The position numbers and the translations under genes were made by a program. Under the pieces are notes generated by a model, which was given only the letters and a program-made list of their open reading frames with translations, did not search any database and was not told the DNA's origin. A DNA stretch of 64,000 nt from Blasia pusilla. Its lineage: Eukaryota > Marchantiophyta > Marchantiopsida > Blasiales. Each line of letters opens with the position of its first letter. The stretch's first letter is position 1. The stretch lies in the NCBI GenBank assembly GCA_050084515.1, contig CM114272.1, positions 25,234,001 to 25,298,000 on the forward strand, written 5' to 3'. This document shows, piece by piece, positions 35,601 through 49,077 of this stretch.

Positions 35601-37016
35601 GCTTACCCGTCTAGTGTTTCAAATCCAATGCGATCTTTGAGATAACCCCAAAGGTGCTCACTGCTCAGTCGTTGAAAGAACTTCGCATCCGGTGGATCGA
35701 TCAGCGGTAGTGGCACTGTTGCACCGTCAGTTGTTGCAAGGTTTCTTCCTTGTGCTGTAGCTTCCTGAATTGAGTTCATATAATTTCTCCTAGTCCGCGT
35801 CTTCCGGATGCTTGTGGCGGTGCGTCTCGCCATCCAGGTACACTTGAGGTGCCATGACTAGCAACGAGTTCGACTACGAAAGCGACCTACGACATCGGTT
35901 GGAACAAGATGGTCATTAACTTCACTGTCGCTGTAGCTGTACAGTTATTCTCTGGAAATGGAAGCCCTTGAGGCATGCGGGACCATCACCAAAGTAGAGG
36001 ATACAAGTCAGAAAGGCCAAAACAACGTCAGAGAAGACCAAATCAGTCATCAAGTGAAACAGCAGTTTTACTGCAGCTTTAGGCCATACGATCATAGATT
36101 CGGTATATCGAGTATTCTTCTGCGTTGCTTTCCGTTGGGAATAGCATTTGTTCTACTCTGTTCAACCCTGACGCTCCAGAGAACGCAATCCCGTTCCATC
36201 GAAATCGGAACACTCCACAGATCTCAAACCAGAATTCGAGACACACTCGCGTGCGTTATCATCACTTGCCGCTGAGGAACACATTGAGACCTCGATCTAT
36301 GTTGAATGTTTCGCGAGTGTGAGAAAAATCCAACACAGTGACGGCCACCTCCAGAGTAATCTCCAATTCTGCCCGACGGTTTGCATTTGTCATAGAAACT
36401 AGCCTACTGAACAAGGTGTGTAACAAGCAACGTCCATCGTATTTCAGTCTGTTGCAAAAATGATGCCCGTAAAAGTTCCCAGTCTCCGCCCTACACGTAC
36501 AAATGGCTTCCGATTGATGTTTGAGAAGACGACACCAGAGACTTCCGTTAAGTTCCGTAGGCAGAAGAGTTAGAGTCTTGGAGAAGAATACAGTCCTTGC
36601 CCCTCAGCAACGCAGCGAAGGAATCGATCCCGTAAATGACGATCGGTGCAGGCTAGAGACTCCAACGCCTCTTGCATCGAGAAGACCCGCAAGTCCTCAC
36701 TGCTATTACTTTATGTTATTACTTAGGTTAGGGACTGAAACGTATGCGGCCCCCAGTTCGGAACACTGACTGAAGTAAGGCCAAGGAGAGCGATGTTACA
36801 CAGTGAATATCACGCTGACGAGCAAATACGTCGCGGGCGTAATTTGAGCGAGTTAGTGGTAGGATCAGAAGAAACCAGGAATGTTTCATTAAGCGTAAGA
36901 AATTCAGCATATGTAAAATTAATCATATTAATGAGTGAATATCAATAAGTGAATCATTACAAAATTTAGAAAATGTGGGTCAATATAAAACTTCATATAT
37001 ATAATATTAATTTAAT
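32691..37016. other. Mixed-composition region, no gene I can name
   Basis: Bases 33000-34420 and 34990-36900 have higher complexity and GC than the surrounding DNA, which usually means old genic or element sequence. The most protein-like frame is minus 35603-35833, reading PLPLIDPPDAKFFQRLSSEH and WGYLKDRIGFETLDG up to a GTAAGC donor. A second minus frame at 35214-35483 may belong with it. I recognise neither. An A|CTAG site at 34556-34560 could be the 3' end of the Helitron on the minus strand, but no hairpin supports it. Confidence 0.35.
35603..35833 (-). CDS. Possible exon of an unidentified gene
   Basis: A minus-strand ATG frame of 76 codons whose last part (LIDPPDAKFFQRLSSEHLWG, then YLKDRIGFETLDG) looks more like folded protein than its neighbours. 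A GT donor (GG|GTAAGC) lies at its 3' end. No family is recognised, and it may be a chance ORF or a gene fragment carried by the neighbouring Helitron. Confidence 0.25.
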   Translation of the reverse strand: MARRTATSIRKTRTRRNYMNSIQEATAQGRNLATTDGATVPLPLIDPPDAKFFQRLSSEHLWGYLKDRIGFETLDG

Positions 37017-39091
37017 TTAATTTAACACTTCATTATATATAATATTTCTAATGTAAATACCTATTTTGTTAGTAGCATTTTCATTATCTGTCATAATATG
37101 AATAGAATTCCTCGAGCCTATTCTTGACAAGACAACATACAATTGCCCATGAGGAAATATTGGATTGGGCAAGTAAATACCAACTCTATCTAATGTTTGA
37201 CCTTGAGATTTATTAATAGTCATTGCAAAAGCAGGACGGATAAGAAATTGAAATCGTCGTAAATCGAAAGGTAGGCCGGAATCAGAAGCAATCAATGGAA
37301 TGCGTGGAATGAAAACTCGAGCTTCAATGTTTTCTCCCGTGATAATTGTTGTATCTATAAGATGTCGACTAAAGCCACCTATCACCAGCCGAGTCCCGTT
37401 TGCTTGTCCCTTTGCTCCATTCATATTCCGTAATAGCATTATCGGAGCTCCAATCTTCAAAGTCAAACAATGAGGTGGCAATCCAGATGGTAAACATGTA
37501 TTCAAAAATTATGTTGGATAAACAAGTCTCATCTCATCGTCGGAAACAGAATCAGCACTCAAGAAAGTATGCTCCTGCAAAAACAAAATAAATCATTAAT
37601 AATAAGAGAGATCATAGAAAAATGTAGCAATAGAACAATCAAAATAGAATAATGATATTCAAGAATATAAATATTACCTCTCATGGAAATCGAGACATGA
37701 TTTCTCCGTTTATAATATCCACAGTAGTATTCTTGGTTGACAAAATGGATGTACCCCTCAAGAAATCAATGTCACTCCACTTATGAACATCGTGTCCATA
37801 AACAATGTCAATGAAATCATTGATCCTTGTGGTTTTAACAATTATCGCATCCGGAACTTGTATAAAATCCTCTCCAAGGTCCAAATGTAACGATACACGA
37901 CCCTCTCCTACCTCTAATAACCACTTTGCAAACGCTTCTTGCTCTTCTCGTGCATATCCTGATAATAAATATAAGATGAAGGAATTAGTAAATATTAAAA
38001 ATAAACAAAAACCACATGAAATGAAAAAGGTGAAATATTAGGTTTATTCTTTAATACCTTGTACAGTATTGACTCTCATGTTGGTAGTGAGTTTCAATAA
38101 TCTCACGTCAAACCAAATAGAAGATCTCCTAAGTGTTGCACGCACAACTGTGGCACAATCTCCACGACGAACAACTGGAAGAAGTTGTCGAAAGTCACCA
38201 CCAAATAAAACGATTTTCCCCCTAAAAGGCAAATCTCGTATCGAGGATCCATCAAACCCATGATATCTTGGAAAGTACGATTAACAGCCTAAAATGCGTG
38301 ATGATGGGTCATAGGAGCTTCATCCCACACGATTAACTTCATCTTTTGTATAAGGCGGGCCATATGACAATTGACCGATAGGCTGGAAAATCGATAACAA
38401 AACAATATCTGAGGAACATTTATGAAGGATAATCAAAAAATAAAACAATAATATGCATGCCATAAAAGGAAAAGAAATCTTAAATCTAGACTTACTTGCA
38501 AGTGGAACTTTCATGTACTTGGATAGGAATCTTGAATCGAGAATGAGCAGTACGACCTCCATCCAATAATAAAGCGGCAATCCCCGAAGATGCAACTGCA
38601 AGAGCTATATGACCCTCGCTCCGTACCATTGCAAGAAGAAGGTTGTACAAAAATGTTTTTCCTCTTCCGCTAGGACCATCGATAAAGAAAAGTTTTGCCT
38701 GAAAAATCCATATTTTTCGTGACAGAAAAGCACTTTAAAAGAATAAAACTTAAATAAATAAAAAGTGTAAGAAATTAATAATAAAATATACTATACATAA
38801 TATCCACTTACAGAAGGTGGCGCATCCTGTAAGATATCGCGAAAAGCATTACAAATAACTTCCCAAAATTGCGCGTTGTCCATCATTTAAAAACATCTCT
38901 CCTGCTCTCACACGTTCACAAAGAATATCATGATCGTAGGAGAGCTCTTCTTCTTCTAGACGCGAAATAGATAAATCACGAGCTTGGAAATCTGGTTGTG
39001 GCATGTCGGGGAAGTCCGCCATACTTTTACCATGATCTTGAAGATGGTAATGGACCTCTAATAACGCAAGATTAATAATATGAACATCCAA
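37017..39091 (-). pseudogene. Helitron PIF1-like helicase part
   Basis: Helicase motifs occur in order on the minus strand. Motif I (Walker A) is in [19 protein letters not shown] near 38670, Walker B is IVWDEAPMTHHHAF near 38310, GGDFRQLLPVV is near 38190, and the C-terminal motifs [11 protein letters not shown] and [20 protein letters not shown] lie at 37440-37180. The frame closes at 37017. Intron-like gaps (for example TGCAAG|TAAGT near 38497) and stops, such as the one after THHHAF, split it. PIF1 helicases unwind DNA 5' to 3' and drive strand displacement in Helitrons. This copy is broken. Confidence 0.9.
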
Positions 39092-39249
39092 TGGAAGGGT
39101 CGGAATACCAATTCTCTATTACAAGCAACAAATATAGAAGTTAAAATGTAAATAAAGTACCTAAAATATTCGTAAGAGAAATAAGAAAAAAATGGACTCA
39201 ACAAAAGCCATGCATATTTCCTTACGCCTTTGATGTAGAAGATCTTATG

Positions 39250-41184
39250 TCAATGGAACCAAAAATGTTCCCACACCATAGCCGGAAGGAAAGGTGTATT
39301 ATATAGAAGACAAATGGCAAAGAGTAGACGTAATGAATAGCCAGTACGAATGACAACCGCCTCTTCAAAGCAAGAAAAGATCTCTCTATCGTCCTCCAAA
39401 AGTCCCATCTGAATAGCGGTCTCTTTGAAGGTAGGATAAACTACACCATCGATGGTTCTCAAATCTTGATATGATTGAGCTCCTCTCACATGATGGAGAA
39501 GTAATCGTAACCAATGACGCTCCCCTTCAGCTAGGATTAGCGAAAAAAAAAAGTATTAGGAAGGAAGCATGAATATGATTTTAACATTAACTCAAATTTT
39601 TCCGTAATAATTGTATCTTAACAAAGTATCGAAAGTTTACCTGGATTTGTCATATACAGACGTCCAATAGGATGTCCACATCCTTTTCGCGCACGTTTAC
39701 GCGGATGCCATTGCTTCTTATTCCAAGAGTAATGAGAAGGGAACTCCAAATAAAGATATTGTCGCGCAATCGAATCAGAAATATTTGTTGCAAACCATTG
39801 AGTAAGAGTGGTTTCCTTACTTCGCTCCAGAATATTACCCAATGAATCTTGCCCATGAAAATATACCATTTGATTGTCTGGAAGATGAACAATCAATCTC
39901 ACAATACTTGGTTGCTCTGCATGTAGACTAAACTTGAAGATTCGCCAACATGCTTCTGAAGAAGAAACGTACCTTCATACCAGACAATATAAATATTGTT
40001 AGACTCCCACAAAATATCCTAGGAAAAACTGGGAGATCTTGAAAGATAGAAAGGATCAAAATACCTTGCATCAAGATATAATAATGTCTCATCAATAGTG
40101 TCCTCTCCTGATGTAGTATTTGCCAAGGTATATGATATGGCATCAGATCCTTTGTACACATACTTATTAAAGTACTTTACTACCAAGATGCTATTTGTTA
40201 TCTCCAAATTGATATGACAATCAAATAAAGTACATAACATTGGAGTGTATGGAACCACCCAACGATTATCAAAGTCATGATTTGACTTATTTATCAATCT
40301 GCCATTATCACGCCTGCATAAACACATATAGAAGTATGTTAATAGTTGGGGAAAAAAGATAGCACACTAATAGAAGAACATCAAATGACGAAATAAACAA
40401 CAAAACCAATGAATTACCTCTTATAAATAGGATATCCATACTCATTCTCCATTGTCATTGATGCAAAGGGCATTGGGTATCCTTTGGAACATTTTTTTTT
40501 CGTTTTATCCGTGCAAGGTGCAGTTGGATGTGCTACTCCACACGGACCATGAATCATACAATTTCTTACAGTAGAATGTAGCCTAGGATGAGTCATGGGA
40601 TTCGAAATCTCAGCAGATATAATATCGTCATAATCAGAGGTTGTCCTTGGCTTATCCTCAGAAGCAAGAATAATTAGGATATGCACATGTGGTAGCCCTC
40701 TCTTTTGGAACTCGACCACATGAATGCATCCTACCACTCGACCCAAAATATGCTTATCCAATATAAGTCTCAACAACTCCTTCTTTTGTTGGAAAACACG
40801 TACAACCAAGTCAGGACGATCGGACGTTGATTGACCATGCAGTAGAGCAGAGGTAATCTCTGGCCATTTAGGATTGCAAGTCATTGTCAAAAAGTAGTCA
40901 GGCTTCCCAAAATATCTCACAATAGCCATAGCATCATGGTACAATTGATGCATGTGACGGGGTCCTCCTATGAAGGATGAAGGTAAGATAATACGTCTCC
41001 CTATGCCTTGACCGTTCACATCATGCCGAGTCATGGCATCTCTGACCCCTTGGTATAAATCAGCTCTCAACTCTTTTTGATGCAATTGTATCCAAGTTAG
41101 CCGTTGCATTTCGATAGGCGCATACACATCCACCATATATTCTTGAGTAAGATGACCAAACCTCAACAACCGATTATTATCCAT
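39250..41184 (-). pseudogene. Helitron Rep (HUH endonuclease) part
   Basis: The domain starts in the frame of the previous exon after one TGA. It has the Helitron-like N region (HMHQLYHDAMAIVRYFGKPD, LTMTCNPKWPEI) and the HUH site in FQKRGLPHVHILIIL near 40680. The catalytic tyrosine segment VVKYFNKYVYKG lies near 40170, after a break of about 90 bases that has intron-like edges. The following segments ARQYLYLEFPSHYSWNKK (39750) and SYQDLRTIDGVVYPTFKETA (39450) fit the link to the helicase. The Rep domain nicks and joins DNA in rolling-circle transposition. HUH and both Tyr residues are kept, but gaps and stops divide the frame. Confidence 0.88.
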
Positions 41185-41193
41185 AGCGTTAGC

Positions 41194-43869
41194 TCACATT
41201 TGAAGTCTGAATGAAGCAAATTGTAAAGCAGTAATCATCTTTGAACTCGCCTCATGAGTGGTAACCTCACCTTGAATTTCTCCTTGTACAATATCATCTC
41301 TATCTTCGTCCATCATAGCATCCCCTCTTAAGGGCGGATCATCTCTATGATCATGTTGCCCTTGCAAAGGTATCCTAGGATGCCAACCTGCTTCACCATA
41401 AACAAAAGGCAAAACAAAGTGCAATGGGATATATGCTTCATTCAAGTCTGACAGACGACGAATCCCTCCTCCATGTAAGCGAACAATAATATCATGTCCT
41501 TCTACTGGCTCACTCCCATCTCCAAGCAAAATAGCTGCAATCTCTGAAGCAACAGGCAAGGTGTATCGTTTTGCATCGAGACCTCGCTTACTACCCTTAA
41601 GAACAATATGAAAGTCAGAATTACATGGATCAATAGCCACATTTCGAAATAAAGCCAGATATGGATTATGGGCATGTAACATAGCTTGTAATCCCCTTAA
41701 AATCTCTGGACTCAATTGATCCCGATAATCTCCACTCATAATCCTTCTTCTATGTTCCATTTGATGCTCATCATCATGAATATAAATTTGCGCAAATTGT
41801 GGAGGAGCACCACTTTCAGCATGTAGAGGTCCAATAAAATGATATACATCACCTTGAATCCTGAAGTTTCCTGTACCGCCTCGTTGCTCTGTCACATGTG
41901 CCCCAATAGATGCCAATTGAAGAGTACTATTATAGGCACGTGCATTACGCAAAAAATGAAGACTATTTGCACTCATACCAGAAAGTAATTCTGCTAGTAT
42001 AGAAGGTGAAGCTGTCAAATATGGTAGTTGAATCTTACCATGCCCACAACACATACTAAAAGGCGAGCTTATAAACCTAGTATACTTCACTCTCTCACAC
42101 TTCCAATGTAGAGCATTGCAAGTCGGACAAACAACATTCATAAGTCCAACACTAAAACGGCCAATCATACTATCAATACAATCTCCCAACCTAAGAATTC
42201 GAATGTGCTTCTCTTCAAAGTTAGGAATACGTGCAATATTGAGCAACTTTTTCAAGTTCACAACCCTTCTAGATCCCACATTTGGAATCGAGGCATGTGC
42301 ATTGTCTTCATTTTCTTCCATGAGGCCTTCACGATTGGCTGCATTGGCATCGCTCCTAAACAACGGATCACAAACATGTGCAATCTTATATACTTCATCC
42401 AAATGTGATCCCACACTTGGAATCGAGGCAGATACATTGTCTTCATTCACTTCCATGTAGCCTTCATGATTAGGTCCATTGGCATCATTCCATATCAACG
42501 AATCGCCAACATGTGCAATCTCATGTACTTCATCCAAATGAGCATGTCTTCTTCTTTGGCCCTCAGCTCGAGCAACTTGAAGCATGTGAGATAATCGTAG
42601 AGGATTGGTAGGAATTGGAAGACTGCAAGCAGAGGTTAAGAAATTAATATATATGATTATAATAAAAATAAATATACATACAAACATATCTCTATTAATT
42701 TTGAATATATAGTTTACAAATATACATTGGAGATGGAAAGACCACAATCCCAGAGTTTGGAATAGCTTCAACTTCATGATGTACCATAATTGGCCTGCAA
42801 AAAAATTTGTTATTAGAAATCATTCATAAAAATTTAAGACCAAGTAAGAAGCATCAATAATAAAAGTATGTAAAGCATACCTTTTATTAGCTTGAGTATG
42901 AAAGTCATTAGTAGTCATAGCCTCGACTTCCTCTCTAGGAAGAAGATTCACAAACAATTGATAAACATTCGTTTGGGCCAAATTATGGTGCCTTCTTCTC
43001 TGGCCTTGTGCTCGTGCAACTTGAAGCATAGCATGTAATCCCCGAGGATTGGACGGAAGTGGAAGACTGAGAAAAACAATATTAATAAAATTAATTCAAA
43101 ATAATAAAATTTAAAAATTAAATTAAAAAAAAACCAATAAAAAGAAAGAAATTAATGAGTGGATGAAACGTACATTGGAGACGATGTAGAGTCTATTAAA
43201 GCATGAAGATTTCCATTGGAAGGTGTTGCTACCAACCTGAACAAAGAATAAAAAAAAGTCATAATACGATTTTTTTTTATAAATATTATTATAATAAAAA
43301 GTAGAAATGTTATACATAAATAAATACCTTCTAGTATTTGCGCCTGGTGAGCCATCGATGATGGGTGGTTGTAATTCTTCCATCAATGGAATATTCACAA
43401 CAACTTCAATAGATCTCAATTCAACTAATTTAGCATGTCTTCGCTTTTGTACTTGAGCTCTCACAATTTGATGTATATCACGTAATCGTTTCGGGTTCGA
43501 TGGATTTGGAAGTCTACATCACAAACATGAAAGATATTAAAGTCACACAACAAATCTAGAGTGTGCACATATGGTTACGATATCATTCTATAATCATAAT
43601 GCTAAGTATCCTTACATTGGAGATGATAAAGTCGTTGAATGAGTTACAAATCGCATATCATGAAGCGCCCTTCTGTTTCTTTGAGAAGCAACCCTTCTAA
43701 CCTTCTTATAGGCAAGCTTATCTGTTTCCTCCGAAATCCGTATAGAAGATGGAGCACTACATGAAATGTGGTGATCATGCTCCATATTAGGTAAAGAGAC
43801 TACATTGGTGATGTCTGCGGATGGTCTTTTTTCATTTCGCCTCGATGGTTTCTCTTGAGATTCATGCAT
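41194..43869 (-). pseudogene. Helitron RepHel, N-terminal exons and zinc finger part
   Basis: Predicted exons (minus): 43869-43616, 43513-43328, 43236-43174, 43066-42881, 42794-42726, 42622 onward. Every junction is GT-AG and splits a codon after its second base, so the joined frame stays open. Three exons begin with one module: LPNPSNPKRL, LPLPSNPRGL and LPIPTNPLRL, each leading to a basic run such as QVARAQGQRRRH. The long exon also holds a 45-residue tandem repeat (42540-42406 and 42405-42271). It then shows a Helitron zinc finger, CPTCNALHWKCERV and FSMCCGHGKIQLP. A TGA at 41194-41196 interrupts the frame just before the Rep domain, which continues in the same frame at 41184. Nucleic acid binding by the basic modules is inference. 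Confidence 0.8.
42271..42540 (-). repeat. 135-bp in-frame tandem duplication
   Basis: Two adjacent 45-codon units, 42540-42406 (HLDEVHEIAHVGD...) and 42405-42271 (HLDEVYKIAHVCD...), inside the Helitron long N-terminal exon. Both keep the frame and end SIPSVGS / SIPNVGS. Confidence 0.92.
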
Positions 43870-44053
43870 CTTGTGACACTATCAACCATCTGACCAAAAA
43901 ATATATTTTCAATATATAAAAAAATAATAGAAAAAAGAGAAAAATTTGTAAAAAAAAATTATACTCAAGATTTGGTCTGTGAATATTATAATATATATTA
44001 AAAAATAAATTCACACATAACTGAAGTTTTTATAAAAATCTGAAATAGGAAAA

Positions 44054-44629
44054 TCATTCTAACGAGCAATGAGACTTGGCCGTACTCATCTCACTTGAGT
44101 CCTCAGAGCAAATTGAATGACAATCACTAATTTCCCATGACCCCGACCCGTAACAATCACGTAAAAATGAATGGCTAGATGCTATAAGGTCTGATGAAGG
44201 GATGCAATCATGTGTGGAATCTGTATCTCCTTCTCCCTCCTGACCTCCAACTACTTCTTGTGAAATAGAATGATGATTCACCACAGGTGTGGTTAAAATC
44301 CTAGATGCACTCTCATCATTACTACAACTCTGACCATTTCTCAAAGGGCTTATGCTAACATTAGGAGCATTAATCCCATTTTTGCAAATTGGCAACGGTA
44401 TATAGCTAGGACTTAAAGCCTTATCCATATTTTCAAAAATCGGCGATGGAACATAGCCAGGACTTGAAGCATTATTCCTATTTTCAACGATCGGCGAGGG
44501 GACATACTCCAGACTTGCTATTTGTATCACCTCTACGACGTGAACATCTATAGGTGTATAATCCCTTTCTTGTTCATCAAGAGGAACGTAGAACTCACCA
44601 TCACTGTAGCGTAATTTGTCAACACTCAT
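44054..44629 (-). CDS. Helitron-associated ORF, repeat-rich, unknown function
   Basis: A 191-codon ATG frame on the same strand as RepHel, about 185 bases upstream of its first exon. It starts MSVDKLRYSDGEFYVPLDEQ and has three spaced copies of a short module: YVPSPIVEN, YVPSPIFEN and YIPLPICKN. The rest is rich in Ser, Asp and Glu (for example CSEDSSEMSTAKSHCSLE at the end). No enzyme motif is visible. It may be an extra Helitron gene or a 5' exon of RepHel; the lack of stops in 576 bases suggests past coding use. Confidence 0.55.
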   Translation of the reverse strand: MSVDKLRYSDGEFYVPLDEQERDYTPIDVHVVEVIQIASLEYVPSPIVENRNNASSPGYVPSPIFENMDKALSPSYIPLPICKNGINAPNVSISPLRNGQSCSNDESASRILTTPVVNHHSISQEVVGGQEGEGDTDSTHDCIPSSDLIASSHSFLRDCYGSGSWEISDCHSICSEDSSEMSTAKSHCSLE

Positions 44630-44905
44630 TTATAAAGTATCCTGCATTATCCACACAATTATTTAAATAAAAGAAATATATCAAAATAATGAAAGAAATA
44701 CTCAATAGAAAAAGATACTAAATCTCCACACCTGAATATTAGAACACAAGCAGAGAAGACTTACTTTTTTGAGTCACTCCACTCCCAAAGAAATGAAACT
44801 TGATCGTTTGCTCAACTCAACAATCTCAAACAGACATATCTGAGAACAAAACCAACATGGATTTGATGATTAATTGGATATACACAATAGATAGTACTCT
44901 CTAGG

Positions 44906-45334
44906 CTACTTATCTCCAATATCTCGACTATCTGCACTTATGTCTAAATCCCCATAATCCATACACCTATATTCGAGGTCGAACTCATCACCAACATACC
45001 ATCCCTCAGAATCATAGAGGGAAGTGGAGGAATATTCTCCATCGTCAAGTTCTTCAAGACCAGGACAAATATCTACAGAGTATCTCTCATTACTATTGAG
45101 AGTAATCACAATTTCCTCGCCTATTCAGACTTCTCTAACCTCCTCAGTCTCATTGAAACCATTTGAAATAGGAGCAAAAAATGTAGGGTCCACATCAAAC
45201 AATTTTTGTTTTCGTTCAGAGCGAGATAATGAAAATCTATGTTCATCTCTCTCTACCAAATATTCGGGACTCCTATTTATTACAATTTCTTCCACAATTA
45301 TCAGCCTCTTGCATCTTGATGAGAGAGTTGACAT
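44906..45334 (-). pseudogene. Helitron-associated acidic ORF with one stop
   Basis: A minus-strand frame from ATG 45334 (MSTLSSRCKRLIIVEEIVIN) continues through one TGA at 45125-45127 to a stop at 44906. The second half is acidic and aromatic (GLEELDDGEYSSTSLYDSEG, WYVGDEFDLEYRCMDYGD). It lies upstream of the 44054-44629 ORF in the same direction, so it may share a transcript. No homologue is recognised. Confidence 0.4.
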
Positions 45335-47302
<1,968 letters not shown>

Positions 47303-47439
47303 TAAAATCTGAGAGTCGAGAGAAAGAGAGAGAGGAGCTGTACCTTGAAGTACTTGCCAGAAACCTTGAAATTCCCTTCGCCCCTTTGCCGCGAATCACC
47401 ACCTTGCCTTTTCACCACCTCCTGTGTCACGTTGTTGAG

Positions 47440-47831
47440 ATCCTCTGTGTGCGATAGTGTGAAGACTGCTCCAACTTAGAGAGAGCGCATATTTTATGGG
47501 CCATTCTAAATTTCTCTACTCGTCTAGTGAGCTACCAGGTGTCATATTACGGCTCGTTAGTTCGAAAGGGTGTGATCAAATAAAATCTTCGTGAAATAGG
47601 ACCCCTCCAAATATAAGGTTGTCTATTCAAATATAAGGTCGTCTAAAAATTTTAACTCTTTTGTGAAATAACATTCCCTCCAAAATTTCCCATAGATTTG
47701 GTTTTTTTTTGGTTTAACTTTTTCTTCAAAGCTGCCATTTCAAGATGATTGCTTATGGCGGGCTTCACTTCTTTGGGAAAAAAAAAAAAAAAACCATAAG
47801 AGGTAACCCCCTCCTCGCATTATAGTATAGA
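47440..47831 (-). mobile_element. Possible non-autonomous Helitron, 5' end only
   Basis: At 47831 the minus strand starts TCTATACTATAATGCGAGG after an A, like the other mini-Helitrons. The 3' end is unclear; a CTAG occurs near 47525 but its flanks do not fit. The left bound is a guess. Confidence 0.3.
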
Positions 47832-47962
47832 TATGAGGCCTTTTGGAAGTTTAAGTTAAATGCCTCAAAGTTTGGGTGAAATGCTCTAAATGGTTTCGGC
47901 TCTATCTGATATATTGGACATCATTCCATTCGATGTCTCACTTTCGTTCTCTGGGTTTGAAT

Positions 47963-48075
47963 GCCGTCCGTCCGACATGTGTGTGATTGCTGTCCGTCCG
48001 ACGCTTGATTGCCGTCCGTCCGACATGTGTGTGATTGCTGTCCGTCCGACGTTTGATTACCGTCCGTCTGTCCCG
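47963..48075. repeat. 48-bp tandem repeat, 2.3 copies
   Basis: The unit beginning GCCGTCCGTCCGACATGTG occurs at 47963 and 48011 with a third partial at 48059. Each unit itself contains two GTCCGTCCGAC boxes. Confidence 0.92.
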
Positions 48076-49077
48076 TTTCATTCGTCCCCTTTTCAGGTCC
48101 GTTCCGCTTTCCGTTCTTACTGTTTTCCATTCGGTGCAATGGACGTCATGCGTACCCTAAACCCTTTTCAAACGAAGCGGTTTAGGGTATTTAGCTAGTG
48201 AAAATCGGAAGACTCTTTGCTTCGTATCGTGAACTGGAAAATGTGTCTTGGAATCGATGATTATCGGCATGATTAGTGGAGATTAATGACGATAAAAGAT
48301 TGGATTAAGAGATGATTAATCCGAAGTTCCTTTCGCTGCCTAGTGATTTACATTCATAGATGAGCGTCATCTCTGATCCAGGCAACGCTATTCGGATTTC
48401 GCACACTCATTTGAAAAATATCCTCAATGTGAGGTCATCATATGGACGACATTGCCACTAGTATCAGATTTCAGTGTGTGAAAGGTATGCTCCTTTCAGG
48501 TTCCTTGCTCGAATTTTAGTTACACATTCCAATGTGTAGCAATAGTTTCTCCACGTGTTCTTTGATTGTAGTAAATCCTCTCCAAATGATTATCTTAAAC
48601 CGAATAAAACATGTATGCATGCCATCTCCTCGTACACATGATATAATCTACTTTCAATGTAGTGACTAACTATCACTCACAATCACCTCCACCGTGCCCG
48701 TAAGCAGATATTAGATCGTAAAAGGCAGTGTTTTCTGATGTGGCCTAGCCTAGAATACTCATGAATCCATCATTATCGGATTCTCTTGTTAGCAAGGTAT
48801 CATTTCAGATTTCAGACGTTGGTGGTGATAGTAGGAAGGATTTCTTTCATTTGAAAATGACTGTAAGTAAAGCAGATGCTGAAATTATGGGTAATTATTT
48901 GGATTTGTTTATTTGAACACGAACCTCACTCTGATGTTGCGTCCTCTTATGTAGCAGTTAATCCAAGCTCTTCCAAAGTATTGTTCCTGCTTATCTTCAT
49001 AGGGAACTATACTAAATACTCCGGTACATTAGATTGTGATAGGATCCAGACTCCCTTTCTTGGTCCATTTTTAAGTG
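48076..49077. other. Intergenic DNA upstream of the MULE
   Basis: No gene is supported. It may contain the MULE terminal repeat and promoter, but I could not identify a matching inverted end. Confidence 0.35.

Larger units (their letters stand above)
37017..45334 (-). mobile_element. Autonomous-type Helitron, degenerate
   Basis: This long minus-strand unit has, in order, two small upstream ORFs, a multi-exon N-terminal part, a zinc finger, HUH Rep domain and a PIF1-like helicase. That order defines RepHel of rolling-circle Helitrons. The 5' and 3' ends could not be placed: no TCTATA-type start was found right of 45334 and no hairpin plus CTRR left of 37017. The bounds given are those of coding sequence only. 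Stops and frame breaks show that this copy is inactive. It, or a relative, may have moved the mini-Helitrons in this window. Confidence 0.85.

Noticed and set aside
36261-36603. About 114 open codons on the minus strand (with NFYGHHFCNRLKYDGRC)
   Set aside because: I first read a longer exon, but a stop lies just upstream when the frame is tracked line by line. It has no early start, no family resemblance, and chance ORFs of this length occur elsewhere in the window.
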